7,172 bases of DNA, taken from CAZVRZ01 sp964629965 (lineage in GTDB: Bacteria > Chloroflexota > Anaerolineae > Anaerolineales > UBA4823). How positions within the stretch are numbered: position 1 is the stretch's first letter; every line of letters begins with the position of its first letter. The notes under the pieces were generated by a model. That model saw only the letters and a list, made by a program, of their open reading frames with translations, did not search any database and was not told the DNA's origin. A program made the translations under genes and the position numbers. This document shows, piece after piece, positions 6,688 to 7,172 of this stretch. The stretch covers positions 1 to 7,172 of the forward strand of contig CAZVRZ010000223.1 of assembly GCA_964629965.1 (NCBI GenBank), in the 5' to 3' direction.

Positions 6688-7172
6688 ATGAAACACTTTC
6701 CCATCTTGCTCAATACTATTCTGATCGGCGTGCTGATCTTCGCCATGGTCATGTTTGTGCTGCCGGAGAGCCGCGTGCAGGCCTCGCCGGTTACCCAACC
6801 CAGGGCGCAGAGCGATCCGGATTTCTGCGACGCCAGCCGCACCGTGCACGTCAGCGGCGCAGCCATGGTCAACGTGGTTCCCGACCGGGCTTTGATCCAG
6901 CTTGGCGTGCAATCCAACGGTAAGACGCCCACGAAAGTTCAGGAAGCCAATTCGGAGGCCATCGAAAAGGTGATCCGGGCCTTGAAAAAGCTCGATATTG
7001 AGTCCAAAGATATTGCCACCGATTGGTACGTGGTCGAACCGATCTACGAAAACTACGATTCATTGTATATCAAAGGCTACCGCATCAACAACGTGGTCGC
7101 CATCACGCTGCGTGATGTCAGCAAGGCCAGCCAGGTGATCGTGGAGGCATTGGAGGCCGGCGCCAACCAGGT
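6688..7172 (+). CDS. SIMPL-domain (DUF541, YggE-like) exported protein, N-terminal part
   Basis: Partial: 161 codons are visible and the frame is open at the right edge; family members are usually about 230-260 aa, so roughly two thirds is here. Residues 1-32 look like a signal peptide or N-terminal anchor: MKHF, hydrophobic ILIGVLIFAMVMFVL (about 11-25), then SRVQA-SP as a possible signal peptidase I site. The SIMPL fold starts near residue 52 (TVHVSGAAMVNVVPDRALIQ) and shows the usual helix with EANSEAIEKVIRALKKL, the strand DWYVVEPIYENYD, then GYRINNVVAITLRD and VIVEALEAGANQ. The E. coli relative YggE is linked to oxidative stress tolerance, and other members are envelope proteins of poorly known role; no enzymatic activity can be claimed. 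It lies 63 bases after the histidine kinase with no terminator between, so co-transcription with the two-component pair is likely. Confidence 0.9.
   Translation, partial: MKHFPILLNTILIGVLIFAMVMFVLPESRVQASPVTQPRAQSDPDFCDASRTVHVSGAAMVNVVPDRALIQLGVQSNGKTPTKVQEANSEAIEKVIRALKKLDIESKDIATDWYVVEPIYENYDSLYIKGYRINNVVAITLRDVSKASQVIVEALEAGANQ

Overview
The window is ordinary chromosomal, GC-rich bacterial DNA with all recognisable genes on the + strand. The gene mix fits a Chloroflexota bacterium of the Anaerolineae type: a valyl-tRNA synthetase, a very long membrane-anchored clostripain-family (C11) peptidase, an OmpR-type response regulator with a HAMP-type sensor kinase, and a SIMPL-domain protein. 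This assignment rests on gene content and general look only; no rRNA or other marker is present to confirm it.

Layout: (1) the 3' half of valS runs in from the left edge and ends at 1340. (2) A 332-base gap (1341-1672) shows nothing recognisable in its first 190 bases or so, then a perfect TATAAT with a weak -35 and an AT-rich leader of about 100 bases. (3) A complete 863-residue C11 cysteine peptidase (1673-4264) has a charged and glycine-rich N-terminus, one membrane segment, the catalytic domain with its His/Cys pair, and a C-terminal beta-rich region. A strong hairpin terminator follows at 4284-4316. (4) A 173-base gap holds that terminator, a perfect 7-bp dyad and a near-consensus promoter (TTGACA-17-TATGAT) lying almost on top of the next start codon. 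(5) A two-component pair follows: response regulator (4438-5139), then after 3 bases a histidine kinase (5143-6624). (6) After 63 bases with no terminator, a SIMPL (DUF541/YggE-like) secreted or membrane-anchored protein starts behind a strong AGGAGG and runs off the right edge.

How they work together: the peptidase is probably a separate transcription unit acting outside the membrane. The regulator, kinase and SIMPL gene look like one operon in which an envelope signal sensed by the kinase is passed to the regulator; the SIMPL protein would be an envelope partner or output. The regulator mRNA is predicted to have almost no 5' leader. I see no mobile element, CRISPR array, tRNA/rRNA gene or clear novel defence system. 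The points most worth a second look are the peptidase architecture, the near-leaderless regulator start and the dyad beside it.
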